Origin: UBA2336 sp964419145
GTDB taxonomy: Bacteria > Bacteroidota > Bacteroidia > Cytophagales > Cyclobacteriaceae
Assembly (NCBI GenBank): GCA_964419145.1
Contig: CAYQOM010000007.1
Coordinates: 121,213 to 185,212, forward strand
Direction of reading: 5' to 3'
DNA length: 64,000 bases
Shown: one piece after another, positions 28,801 to 36,216 of the stretch
Numbering within the stretch: the first letter of the stretch is position 1
Layout of the letters: every line of letters begins with the position of its first letter
The notes under the pieces: model-generated
Database searches by the model: none
The model's input: only the letters and a program-made list of their open reading frames with translations
What the model was told of the DNA's origin: nothing
Made by a program: the position numbers and the translations under genes

Positions 28801-29035
28801 CCTTCAATTGATAGTTGGCCAACCCACGATTTACATACGCGTCCGGATTCTTATACCCGTTGCCAATAAGTTGGGATAGTTGCGTGGCCGCATCGCGGTA
28901 AGCACCTGCATTTAATTTCTCCAGAGCAGTTGCGTACCGAACCTGAAAAATGGAATCCTGATTTTGCGCCAACGATTGCGTGGCCATCAGGGTAAACAAC
29001 AAACCAATCAGTGCGCGGGAAGTACTTCTGTTCAT
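25847..29035 (-). CDS. Very long exported TPR-repeat protein
   Basis: A 1062-residue protein with a signal peptide (ALIGLLFTLMATQSLAQ) and tetratricopeptide repeats filling the rest, each about 34 residues with cores such as YVNRGLANYQLKDYEKAVSD and YYNRANCKAEMDDIGAGISD. No catalytic domain is present. The end is a short motif KACFDWRKAVEFGDSKA seen in other Bacteroidota TPR proteins. It would be a periplasmic or surface scaffold. A TACTTTTG box (29048-29041) lies only five bases before the ATG, suggesting a leaderless or near-leaderless mRNA. Two small membrane proteins are encoded just upstream. Confidence 0.88.
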   Translation of the reverse strand: MNRSTSRALIGLLFTLMATQSLAQNQDSIFQVRYATALEKLNAGAYRDAATQLSQLIGNGYKNPDAYVNRGLANYQLKDYEKAVSDFTEAEKAGASSSKINEYRGNAHYFLKNWSGAISDLERLLSSGRSDVEIIQRIGTAKYAIKDYKGAAESLTRVVGRGVKDKDVFSMLGLSHAQLKDCPETVKALSAAVSMGASDKEVFVQLGNCQYAAKDYAGTIESLSRAIGLGVATSEVFLQRGNSLYTQQRFDDAAKDFEKVVSLGVKDAEVFKNLGDIRFTKNDFAGAIKYYDQSVALADKDAVVFNNRGKAKQNTGDAKGAVADFDKALQLNPTYTKALFNRGMARFDIQDYSGSVEDLEKAKSPEGDPQEIQRRLGISKYNLNLPDAARVNLEAALKAGSKDPKVMLYTGYLRFDNNDFKGAVDLLTSAEMAGEKDIKLNEKRGKASFQLKDYNAAVVDLKKVADKDGADLVTVEALGISYLNLEQDKEALPFLEKAASLGSKNKDVYYQLGNARFRQNDFDAAIESYNKAIDLGASDEVIFNNRGKAKLNKNLAKESIEDFTRALSIRQDYVLAYKNRARARFQVEEFPGVITDLAVVVARNQADAEDYGLLGLSRFNMKDYKSAVEELSKAIEGGNQNVDVLKTRGFAFLELKEYEKAIPDFTIAIDKGVKDASVFAGRGTAKYFTKDFAGALPDLDKAIQQGLNEATLYDMRGYCKYEAKNFTGSITDFTQAIERDGKLGIAYFHRGDAQYREGKWGFAVDDYTQAIAQGIKDPILYNNRGKAHLEQQSYNEAIADFSQAISLNAQYAKAFENRGLAYFKMERFAEASKDFRAAEKLIEKPEADLYKLLADSYFNAKNYVISLEYFDKLISAGFNDKEVYYRRGRVLMETESYEAAIKDFDAAQKAGDNSLQLFLDKAKAYVMLDNTKAAITELTNAINIDKNNSDAYFNRALIKEGIGDFEGAVIDYNRVISLNPEDGLAYYNRANCKAEMDDIGAGISDLDDAIRIEPKNASYYKLRGNFYYQLQETDKACFDWRKAVEFGDSKARFQIDQYCKKK

Positions 29036-29040
29036 AGCAA

Positions 29041-29048
29041 CAAAAGTA
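29041..29048 (-). promoter_or_regulatory. Candidate -7 box of the TPR gene
   Basis: TACTTTTG on the minus strand fits TAnnTTTG, and the ATG follows after five bases. No convincing -33 box is seen at the usual distance. Confidence 0.4.
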
Positions 29049-29101
29049 TCAAATCGATAAGGGGTAAATCAGTAAAAAATGACAAAAAACTGACTTGTTG
29101 T

Positions 29102-29221
29102 CTATTCGGTAAAGAAGGATACCAGTAAGTATGTGGCTATAACAACCAAAATCAGGATCAACACATATCCAAAAGTTCGGGCCCTGCCAAAATAAGATTT
29201 AAGGGGAAATTGCTTTTTCAT
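29102..29221 (-). CDS. Small single-span membrane protein B (39 residues), paralogue of A
   Basis: The ORF starts ATG AAA AAG and encodes 39 residues: a short basic N-terminus with the motif KSYFGRARTFGY, then one hydrophobic helix (VLILILVVIATYLLVSFF), then Thr-Glu. It is much too short for usual ORF filters. Its N-terminal half matches the neighbouring 38-residue ORF: both have MKK, Pro at position 6, YF, then RA, then FGY, and a hydrophobic helix at the same distance. Seven bases separate the two genes. The conservation between the copies is the main evidence that both are real. The function is unknown. Confidence 0.65.
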   Translation of the reverse strand: MKKQFPLKSYFGRARTFGYVLILILVVIATYLLVSFFTE

Positions 29222-29228
29222 GGCACTT

Positions 29229-29345
29229 TCAGCTGATGCTATTGAATAGCCAAAAGAGGAAATAACCAATCGCAGAAATGACCATTAAATATCCGAAGGC
29301 CTTGGCCCTGGCAAAATAAACGCTAACCGGAATGTCCTTTTTCAT
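29229..29345 (-). CDS. Small single-span membrane protein A (38 residues), paralogue of B
   Basis: Encodes 38 residues starting MKKDIPVSVYFARAKAFGY, then a hydrophobic helix (LMVISAIGYFLFWLF) and a short polar tail. Aligned without gaps to protein B, it shares MKK, P6, Y10-F11, R13-A14 and F17-G18-Y19. It comes first of the pair on the minus strand. The positive residues before the span predict the N-terminus in the cytoplasm. No family was recognised; toxin-like or small regulatory membrane proteins are possible, but nothing decides between these. Confidence 0.65.
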   Translation of the reverse strand: MKKDIPVSVYFARAKAFGYLMVISAIGYFLFWLFNSIS

Positions 29346-29542
29346 AGAATATAAAACCTAAGGTCTTAAAGTAAAACTTTAAATACAATTAAAATGTTGA
29401 TCGATGGGCATATTAAACCGGTAAAGTGCCTTTTTAAGGGTCAAAAGGAGGTATCCTTGATTCAAATGACTGGCCTGATCGTACATTCACGGTCTGATTT
29501 GCCTAATTAAACCATGTTTAACCTTAAGTGTTTAACCCTCAT

Positions 29543-30106
29543 ATGAAACTTGAACAAAACTTACCTGCGCCCATCTTCAATCTTCAGGACATCTTCGGCA
29601 GAACCATTAACCTGGAGGATTACAAGGACAAGCGGGTATTCATTGGCTTCTTCCGCCATGCGGGTTGTCCGTTCTGCAACTTGCGGGTACACACACTAAC
29701 TAAACTTCATGCTGAGCTTCAGAGAAAAAATCTGGAGATGATTTTCTTCTTTGAATCAAAGGAGAAAGTTTTGTTACGAAGCATCTTTCACAAAGAAGTT
29801 TCACCAATTCCATTAATCTCTGACCCTGAGAAGAAATGGTATTCGGCATATGGATTGGAAAGCTCTGCCCTGATTTCAGCAAAAAGTCACATCACCTCTT
29901 TTGTGCAAACTGCTTTCAAGGCCAGAAAGGCGGGGATTCCCATTCATGCCATGGCTGATGGGGAATCGATCAACACCATTCCGGCTGAATTTCTTTTGGA
30001 CCGGGGACTGATCATTAAAAAAGTACATTATGCAAAAGGCCTCAATGATCGAATAGATGTCGATATCATTAAGGCCTTTGCTGAAGATGGAACTGTCCTG
30101 CAGTAA
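29543..30106 (+). CDS. Peroxiredoxin-like thioredoxin-fold protein
   Basis: About 187 residues from the ATG at 29543; an in-frame GTG at 29528 is less likely. The AhpC/TSA-like fold shows GFFRHAGCPFCNLRVHTL with a CxxC pair near residue 45, unlike the single peroxidatic cysteine of classical peroxiredoxins. The N-terminus LPAPIFNLQDIFG is the usual start of this fold, and SDPEKKWYSAYGLE follows. It probably reduces peroxides or disulfides, but the substrate is not known. It converges on lpdA with 18 bases between. Confidence 0.8.
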   Translation: MKLEQNLPAPIFNLQDIFGRTINLEDYKDKRVFIGFFRHAGCPFCNLRVHTLTKLHAELQRKNLEMIFFFESKEKVLLRSIFHKEVSPIPLISDPEKKWYSAYGLESSALISAKSHITSFVQTAFKARKAGIPIHAMADGESINTIPAEFLLDRGLIIKKVHYAKGLNDRIDVDIIKAFAEDGTVLQ

Positions 30107-30124
30107 TCTGCAGATTAATATCAA

Positions 30125-31516
30125 TTATAAGTGAATCACTTCACCATACGCAGCCGCTGCGGCTTCCATGATAGCTTCACTCATGGTAGGGTGCGGGTGA
30201 ACTGATTTTATAATTTCATGGCCCGTGGTTTCCAGCTTGCGGGCCACCACAACTTCGGCAATCATTTCAGTTACGTTGGCACCGATGAAGTGCGCACCTA
30301 ACCATTCGCCATACTTGGCATCAAAAATTACTTTCACAAAACCATCGGCAGCGCCTCCGGCTTTTGCTTTGCCTGATGCCGTAAAAGGAAACTTACCCAC
30401 TTTAATTTCATACCCAGCTTTTTTCGCAGCCTCTTCGGTATAGCCAACAGATGCAATCTCAGGCGAACAATACGTACAGCCCGGAATGTTGTTGTAGTTC
30501 AACGGCTCAGGGTTATGTCCGGCAATTTTTTCTACACAGATAATGCCTTCCGCTGAGGCCACGTGTGCCAGCGCAGGACCTTTCACGATATCGCCAATGG
30601 CATACACACCCGAAACATTGGTTTTATAGAAATCATCTACGATTACTTTTCCCTTGTCGGTCTTCACGCCAACTTCTTCCAGCCCAATACCCTCCAGGTT
30701 TGTCGTAACGCCAACAGCCGACAACACCACATCCGCTTCAATCTTGATTTCACCGGAAGGTGTTTTTACAGTTGCCACACAACCTTTTCCTTTGGTATCA
30801 ACTGCTGTTACTTCTGAGTTGGTATGAATGGTCATGCCTGCTTTCTTAAACGACTTTTCCAACGCTTTGGAAACTTCTTCATCTTCCACCGGAACGATGC
30901 GCGGCATGAATTCCACAATGGTAACTTCTGTACCTATAGTTTTATAAAAGTAGGCAAACTCAACACCAATGGCTCCTGAACCTACCACCAGCATTTTCTT
31001 AGGCTGATTCTCCAGCACCATCGCTTCGCGGTAGCCGATAATTTTCTTGCCATCAATTTTCAGTGCGGGCAACTCACGCGAACGTCCACCGGTTGCCACA
31101 ATGATGTGCTTGGCTTCGTAATCGGTTTTCTTTCCCTTATCATCTGTTACTTCAACTTTACCACCCTTCTTCAGTTTGCCAAACCCGGCAATCTGGTCGA
31201 TCTTATTTTTCTTGAACAGGAATTGAACGCCTTTGCTCATGCCGGCTGCCACATCACGGCTGCGTTTTACCATCCCCGGCAAATCAGCCTGGGCATCCTT
31301 CACCGTAATGCCATAATCCTTTGCATGGCTGATGTATTCAAAAACATTGGCGCTCTTCAATAAAGCTTTGGTAGGAATACAGCCCCAGTTCAGACAGATG
31401 CCGCCCAGTTCGGCCTTCTCTACCACACCCACCTTCATACCCAATTGAGATGCGCGGATTGCAGCAACATAACCACCCGGACCAGAACCAATAACAATAA
31501 GATCGTATTTAGACAT
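30125..31516 (-). CDS. lpdA: Dihydrolipoyl dehydrogenase (E3)
   Basis: About 463 residues from the ATG at 31516 (MSKYDLIVIGSGPGGY). The active disulfide is in GGICLNWGCIPTKALL, the NAD-binding motif is VVGSGAIGVEFAYFY, and the catalytic His-Glu pair is in HPHPTMSEAIMEAA near the C-terminus. E3 reoxidises lipoamide in pyruvate and 2-oxoglutarate dehydrogenases and the glycine cleavage system. No E1 or E2 gene is adjacent, so it is probably shared. A TATCTTTG box lies 28 bases upstream of the ATG. Confidence 0.95.
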   Translation of the reverse strand: MSKYDLIVIGSGPGGYVAAIRASQLGMKVGVVEKAELGGICLNWGCIPTKALLKSANVFEYISHAKDYGITVKDAQADLPGMVKRSRDVAAGMSKGVQFLFKKNKIDQIAGFGKLKKGGKVEVTDDKGKKTDYEAKHIIVATGGRSRELPALKIDGKKIIGYREAMVLENQPKKMLVVGSGAIGVEFAYFYKTIGTEVTIVEFMPRIVPVEDEEVSKALEKSFKKAGMTIHTNSEVTAVDTKGKGCVATVKTPSGEIKIEADVVLSAVGVTTNLEGIGLEEVGVKTDKGKVIVDDFYKTNVSGVYAIGDIVKGPALAHVASAEGIICVEKIAGHNPEPLNYNNIPGCTYCSPEIASVGYTEEAAKKAGYEIKVGKFPFTASGKAKAGGAADGFVKVIFDAKYGEWLGAHFIGANVTEMIAEVVVARKLETTGHEIIKSVHPHPTMSEAIMEAAAAAYGEVIHL

Positions 31517-31543
31517 AGCAAATAGCGTGTTTAATTTCGCTGC

Positions 31544-31551
31544 CAAAGATA
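31544..31551 (-). promoter_or_regulatory. Candidate -7 box of lpdA
   Basis: TATCTTTG on the minus strand matches TAnnTTTG and predicts a leader of about 20 bases. The -33 box is not clear. Confidence 0.5.
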
Positions 31552-31619
31552 CGCGCAGCAGGGTCTTTAAAAAAGCATTTAAGCAATTTCAAAAACCTGA
31601 AATTTCAAGCCAGAATGCG

Positions 31620-31627
31620 TATTTTTG
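31620..31627 (+). promoter_or_regulatory. Candidate -7 box of the RelE/ParE-type operon, leaderless
   Basis: TATTTTTG fits TAnnTTTG and ends four bases before the antitoxin ATG, so the predicted transcript would start at or next to the start codon. Confidence 0.45.
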
Positions 31628-31631
31628 AACC

Positions 31632-31832
31632 ATGTTGACAATAAAAAGAAAATACATTATCAATGAGGACGACAAAAAAGTTGCGGTTCAGTTAGACATA
31701 AAAACCTTCGAGAAAATTGAGCGACTTCTGGAGGATTACGTACTCGCTGAATCAATCAAAAGCAACAAAGCTACTGACAGGCTTACTGTTAACGAGGCAA
31801 AGGCCTATTATCAAAAATTAAAAAAGAAGTAG
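31632..31832 (+). CDS. Antitoxin of a RelE/ParE-type pair
   Basis: A 66-residue acidic-basic helical protein. Its N-terminal strand (LTIKRKYIINEDDKKVAVQL) and helix (KTFEKIERLLEDYVLAE) are typical of Phd/RelB-type antitoxins that bind DNA with the N-terminus and toxin with the C-terminal helix (NEAKAYYQKLKKK). It is followed after four bases by the toxin gene. Confidence 0.75.
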   Translation: MLTIKRKYIINEDDKKVAVQLDIKTFEKIERLLEDYVLAESIKSNKATDRLTVNEAKAYYQKLKKK

Positions 31833-31836
31833 CTTA

Positions 31837-32103
31837 TTGAAAGTCCTCTACAACAAGAGATTCTTGAAAGACTTAGCCGCTTTACCAGCAGGTGATCGTG
31901 GTAGAATAGAAAAGTTCGTATTCGTGAAAATTTTGTCGATTAGATCTTTCAGGCAAATAGAGCACGTAGAGAAATTAACAGGTTACCAGACTTATTATAA
32001 AATCAGGTTTGGTAACTACCGTGTGGGACTTCAATACAAAAATGATACATTAATATTTGAACGCGTGCTGCATCGAAAAGAAATTTACCGTTATTTTCCA
32101 TAA
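31837..32103 (+). CDS. RelE/ParE superfamily toxin
   Basis: An 88-residue protein starting with TTG four bases after the antitoxin stop. The fold markers are VLYNKRFLKDLAALPAGDR, LTGYQTYYKIRFGNYRVGLQ and a basic C-terminus (ERVLHRKEIYRYFP). RelE toxins cut mRNA on the ribosome and ParE toxins act on gyrase; the sequence does not allow a firm choice, though the RIGxYRV-like motif and C-terminal Tyr suit the RelE side. It lies 14 bases ahead of fabG. Confidence 0.8.
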   Translation: MKVLYNKRFLKDLAALPAGDRGRIEKFVFVKILSIRSFRQIEHVEKLTGYQTYYKIRFGNYRVGLQYKNDTLIFERVLHRKEIYRYFP

Positions 32104-32117
32104 CATTTTAACTTACC

Positions 32118-32864
32118 ATGAAACTACTACAAGGAAAAACCGCACTCGTAACCGGAGCATCTAAAGGAATAGGAAGATCAATCGCGCTTAAGTTTGCTGA
32201 GCAAGGCGCCAATGTGGCCTTCACTTATTTATCAAGTGTTGAACAAGGTCAGGCGTTGGAAGCTGAGCTTGCTTCAAAAGGTGTGAAAGCAAAAGGCTAT
32301 CGCTCTGATGCTTCTGATTTTGCGCAGGCCGATAAACTTATTAATGATGTGGTTGCCGATTTCGGTTCATTGGATGTTTTGGTAAACAATGCCGGCATCA
32401 CCATGGACAACCTGTTGCTTCGCCTGAATGAAGAAGCATGGGATAAAGTGATTAACGTAAACCTGAAGTCGTGCTTCAATACGGTGAAAGCCGCTACCAA
32501 ACCGATGATGAAACAAAAAGGCGGATCAATCATCAACATGACTTCCGTGGTGGGGATAAAAGGAAATGCCGGGCAAGCGAACTATGCTGCTTCAAAGTCG
32601 GGGATAATTGGATTCACAAAATCCGTTGCCTTGGAATTGGGTTCCCGCGGCATTCGTTCAAATGCCATTGCACCGGGATTCATTGAAACCGAGATGACCG
32701 GCAAGCTGGATGAGAAAACCGTGCAAAGCTGGCGCGATGCCATTCCGTTAAAGCGTGGTGGCAAACCCGAAGATGTGGCCGATGCGTGTGTGTTTCTCGC
32801 TTCGGATATGTCGGCTTACATTACCGGGCAGGTGTTGCAGGTAGATGGTGGTATGCTTACCTAG
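32118..32864 (+). CDS. fabG: 3-oxoacyl-ACP reductase
   Basis: A 248-residue classical SDR. The cofactor motif is TGASKGIG (residues 13-20), NNAG follows in VLVNNAGITMDN, and the catalytic YxxxK is intact in NYAASKSG, preceded by Ser in NMTSVVG. The C-terminal GQVLQVDGGM is typical of FabG. It reduces 3-oxoacyl-ACP in fatty acid synthesis with NADPH. Unlike the other SDR in this window (1375-2160), all active-site residues are in place. It is followed after three bases by the DinB gene. Confidence 0.93.
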   Translation: MKLLQGKTALVTGASKGIGRSIALKFAEQGANVAFTYLSSVEQGQALEAELASKGVKAKGYRSDASDFAQADKLINDVVADFGSLDVLVNNAGITMDNLLLRLNEEAWDKVINVNLKSCFNTVKAATKPMMKQKGGSIINMTSVVGIKGNAGQANYAASKSGIIGFTKSVALELGSRGIRSNAIAPGFIETEMTGKLDEKTVQSWRDAIPLKRGGKPEDVADACVFLASDMSAYITGQVLQVDGGMLT

Positions 32865-32867
32865 GAT

Positions 32868-33314
32868 ATGCAGGAAATAAAAAACCTGAGCAAACTGATT
32901 CAGCGGGTTTACGATGGAAAAGCCTGGCACGGACCTTCTGTGAAGGAGGTGCTGAAAGATATTGACGACCATACATGCAAAAAGAAAATTGGCGACAGCC
33001 ACAGCATTGTTCAATTGGTGCAACACATGGTAGCCTGGCGCACGTTCGTGACCAAGCGATTGCTGGGCAACTCCATATTTGAATTAACCGATGAACAAAA
33101 TTTTCCTCCTGAAACGGACTGGACCACTGCCTTACAACAATTAGAAGAAAGTCAGACTGAATTATTAAAGGCCATTGAAACCATCTCTTCCGAAAAACTG
33201 TGGGAAGAAGTCGCCAACCGAAAATACGATTTTTTCATACTGCTGCACGGAATTATCCATCACGATATCTATCATATTGGGCAGATTCAGTTGATTAAGA
33301 AGTATGTTCACTAA
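32868..33314 (+). CDS. DinB-family putative metal-dependent protein
   Basis: A 148-residue four-helix DinB-like protein. Histidines placed to form the metal site are in QLVQHMVAWR (near residue 50) and in LHGIIHHDIYHIGQI at the C-terminus. The family includes thiol transferases such as BshC-related and maleylpyruvate isomerase-like enzymes, but most members have no known substrate. It is probably co-transcribed with fabG. Confidence 0.82.
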   Translation: MQEIKNLSKLIQRVYDGKAWHGPSVKEVLKDIDDHTCKKKIGDSHSIVQLVQHMVAWRTFVTKRLLGNSIFELTDEQNFPPETDWTTALQQLEESQTELLKAIETISSEKLWEEVANRKYDFFILLHGIIHHDIYHIGQIQLIKKYVH

Positions 33315-33337
33315 CATTCGTTAGAGTACTTTTTTTA
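33311..33337 (+). terminator. Weak candidate terminator after the DinB gene
   Basis: A 5-base stem CTAAC/GTTAG with a 4-base loop overlaps the stop codon and is followed, after AGTAC, by seven T residues. The stem is weak. Confidence 0.4.
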
Positions 33338-33354
33338 AAATTTTTTAACAAAAG

Positions 33355-33386
33355 TTTGAAAACCAAATCTTCGCACACTACGTTTG
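33355..33386 (+). promoter_or_regulatory. Promoter of the methionine operon
   Basis: TTTG at 33355-33358, 20 bases, then TACGTTTG at 33379-33386. Both boxes and the spacing match the Bacteroidota housekeeping sigma-factor consensus. The transcript would start near 33392, about 25 bases before the riboswitch. Confidence 0.75.
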
Positions 33387-33417
33387 TACCATCAAGTCGA
33401 AGAAAGCACATCGCTTA

Positions 33418-33536
33418 ATCGATTTATAAAGAAGCGCTGAGAGAACAGGCTCTGAGACGCGCTAGCAACCCTTCCGAATGGAAAAAGGTGCTAAATCCTG
33501 CTCCAAGGCAAGGTGCCGGGAGAACTATAAACCGAT
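33418..33536 (+). promoter_or_regulatory. SAM-I (S-box) riboswitch
   Basis: All conserved parts of the SAM-I fold can be drawn. P1 is ATCGATTTATA (33418-33428) paired with TATAAACCGAT (33526-33536), one mismatch. P2 contains GCG/CGC around a kink-turn-like CTGA/TGAGA. Its loop CAGG (33446-33449) pairs with CCTG (33497-33500) as the pseudoknot. GCTAGCAACC and GGTGCTAAATCC are the conserved core sequences. P3 is CCTTCC with GGAAAAAGG, and P4 is CTCC-GGCA/TGCC-GGAG. SAM binding normally turns such operons off. The 3' strand of P1 lies six bases before the leader ATG, so it may act on leader translation; no strong terminator hairpin was seen. Confidence 0.93.
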
Positions 33537-33542
33537 GAAAAA

Positions 33543-33689
33543 ATGAAAAACATCATTCACACACTCTCAGAAGCAAGCCGCGAAGGCTTACGTGCGTTGT
33601 GCTCACCTTTCACATCTCTGTTCAACAACCTGACAACTCGAATGCAGCAGCCTTGTTGTATTTGTATTTGTTGTCCGTGTTGTTGTTAA
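33543..33689 (+). CDS. Cysteine-rich leader peptide of the met operon (48 residues)
   Basis: Read from the ATG at 33543, the ORF encodes MKNIIHTLSEASREGLRALC and continues to a TAA at 33687-33689. It ends CCICICCPCCC, so eight of the last eleven residues are cysteine, all using TGT, with the last three directly before the stop. It begins six bases after the SAM riboswitch and ends 118 bases before metY. Poly-cysteine leader ORFs that sense cysteine supply are known upstream of cysteine genes in Actinobacteria; I am not aware of one characterised in this setting. The inference is that ribosome pausing on these codons controls the operon. The coding potential is supported by composition and position only. 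Confidence 0.7.
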   Translation: MKNIIHTLSEASREGLRALCSPFTSLFNNLTTRMQQPCCICICCPCCC

Positions 33690-33716
33690 GCATCTTTTTT
33701 TCATAGCCTAACAACA
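33681..33716 (+). promoter_or_regulatory. Candidate stem-loop containing the last cysteine codons of the leader
   Basis: TGTTGTTAAG at 33681-33690, which holds the last Cys codons and the stop, can pair with CCTAACAACA at 33707-33716 with one mismatch, around a T-rich loop. A ribosome halted on the Cys codons would prevent this pairing. Further small hairpins follow (CACGAT with ATCGTG). The rest of the region up to 33807 contains no gene. Confidence 0.5.
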
Positions 33717-33807
33717 TCACGATCAGTACACTGACCGCATCGGATCATCGTGTGTCTGCTCCAATCATTTTGAAAAATCAATCATCAACTTTTAAACAAT
33801 TATACCT

Positions 33808-35133
<1,326 letters not shown>

Positions 35134-35151
35134 TTGGATACAGCTGAAATT

Positions 35152-36192
35152 ATGGAGAAGCACACGCACACCTTTCATTACAACAAACCATTCGAACTGG
35201 AGTCGGGAGAATACCTTCCCGGCCTCCAGCTTCGCTATACCTTGTTCGGTAAACTTAATGCCGACCGTTCGAATGTTGTATGGGTGTGTCATGCGCTTAC
35301 CGGAAATTCGGATTTCACATCGTGGTGGAAAGAATTATTTGAGCCGGGCGCTGCATTTGATCCGCAGCATTACCTGATTGTTTGTGCCAACACGTTGGGT
35401 GGCTGTTACGGATCGACCGGACCCTTGTCTGTAAATCCTGAAACCGGAAAACCTTTTTACCATTCGTTTCCGGCTATAACCAACCGCGACATTGTGCGGG
35501 CGTTTGATTTGTTACGCCAGTCGTTGGAGTTTGAAAAGATTCACACGCTGATAGGCGGATCGCTGGGCGGGCAGCATGTATTGGAATGGGCCATTCAACA
35601 GAATGAACTGTTTGAACACATTGTACCGATTGCTTGTAATGCATACCACTCACCCTGGGGCATTGCTTTCAACGAAGCACAACGCCTGGCCATTCAGGCC
35701 GACCCTACCTGGAAGGAGAATCATGAACGGGCTGGTTTGGCCGGACTAAAATCGGCACGTGCCATTGCCATGCTGTCGTACAGAAACTACGAAAGCTATG
35801 GTGAAGCGCAAGCCGAGAAGAGCACGGAAAAAGTGGATGGCTTTCGGGCTGCTACATACCAGCAATACCAAGGTGAAAAACTTGCCTTGCGGTTCAATGC
35901 CTTTACGTACTGGATTTTAAGCAAAGCTATGGATAGCCATAACGTAGCACGCGGAAGAAAGAACGTACTGCTCGCCTTACAAAGCATTCGTGCCAAAGCG
36001 TTGGTGGTTGGCGTGGAAGATGATGTGCTGTTTCCGATACAGGAACAAAAATTTCTAGCGGATAATATTCTGAGGAGCTCGCTCATTACGCTTCAATCCA
36101 AGCATGGGCATGACGGGTTTCTGATTGAGTTCGATCAACTCAATACCGGACTTAAAAAATTTCTAAACTCAAAACAAGAAGTGTACTGTTAA
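35152..36192 (+). CDS. metX: Homoserine O-acetyltransferase
   Basis: About 346 residues from the ATG at 35152; a TTG directly after the metY stop would add six residues. An alpha/beta-hydrolase acyltransferase. The nucleophile is Ser137 in IGGSLGGQHVLEWA; the catalytic Asp is in VGVEDDVLFP and His in SKHGHDGFL. It makes the O-acetylhomoserine used by metY and metB. The spacing of 18 bases from metY indicates one transcript. Confidence 0.94.
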   Translation: MEKHTHTFHYNKPFELESGEYLPGLQLRYTLFGKLNADRSNVVWVCHALTGNSDFTSWWKELFEPGAAFDPQHYLIVCANTLGGCYGSTGPLSVNPETGKPFYHSFPAITNRDIVRAFDLLRQSLEFEKIHTLIGGSLGGQHVLEWAIQQNELFEHIVPIACNAYHSPWGIAFNEAQRLAIQADPTWKENHERAGLAGLKSARAIAMLSYRNYESYGEAQAEKSTEKVDGFRAATYQQYQGEKLALRFNAFTYWILSKAMDSHNVARGRKNVLLALQSIRAKALVVGVEDDVLFPIQEQKFLADNILRSSLITLQSKHGHDGFLIEFDQLNTGLKKFLNSKQEVYC

Positions 36193-36216
36193 TCCTAATC
36201 CTTAACATTTAACAAC

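Noticed and set aside
25847..29035. The repeated sequence inside the TPR gene as a DNA tandem repeat or CRISPR
   Set aside because: The periodicity is explained by TPR protein repeats; DNA units are diverged and there are no conserved repeats with unique spacers.
29370..29390. Perfect AT-rich palindrome TTAAAGT-AAA-ACTTTAA upstream of the small membrane proteins
   Set aside because: It is short and fully AT, so it can arise by chance in an AT-rich intergenic region.
33535..33546. A possible upstream start (ATG AAA AAA TGA) overlapping the leader ATG
   Set aside because: It encodes only three residues and overlaps P1 of the riboswitch; nothing supports it beyond the ATGA overlap.
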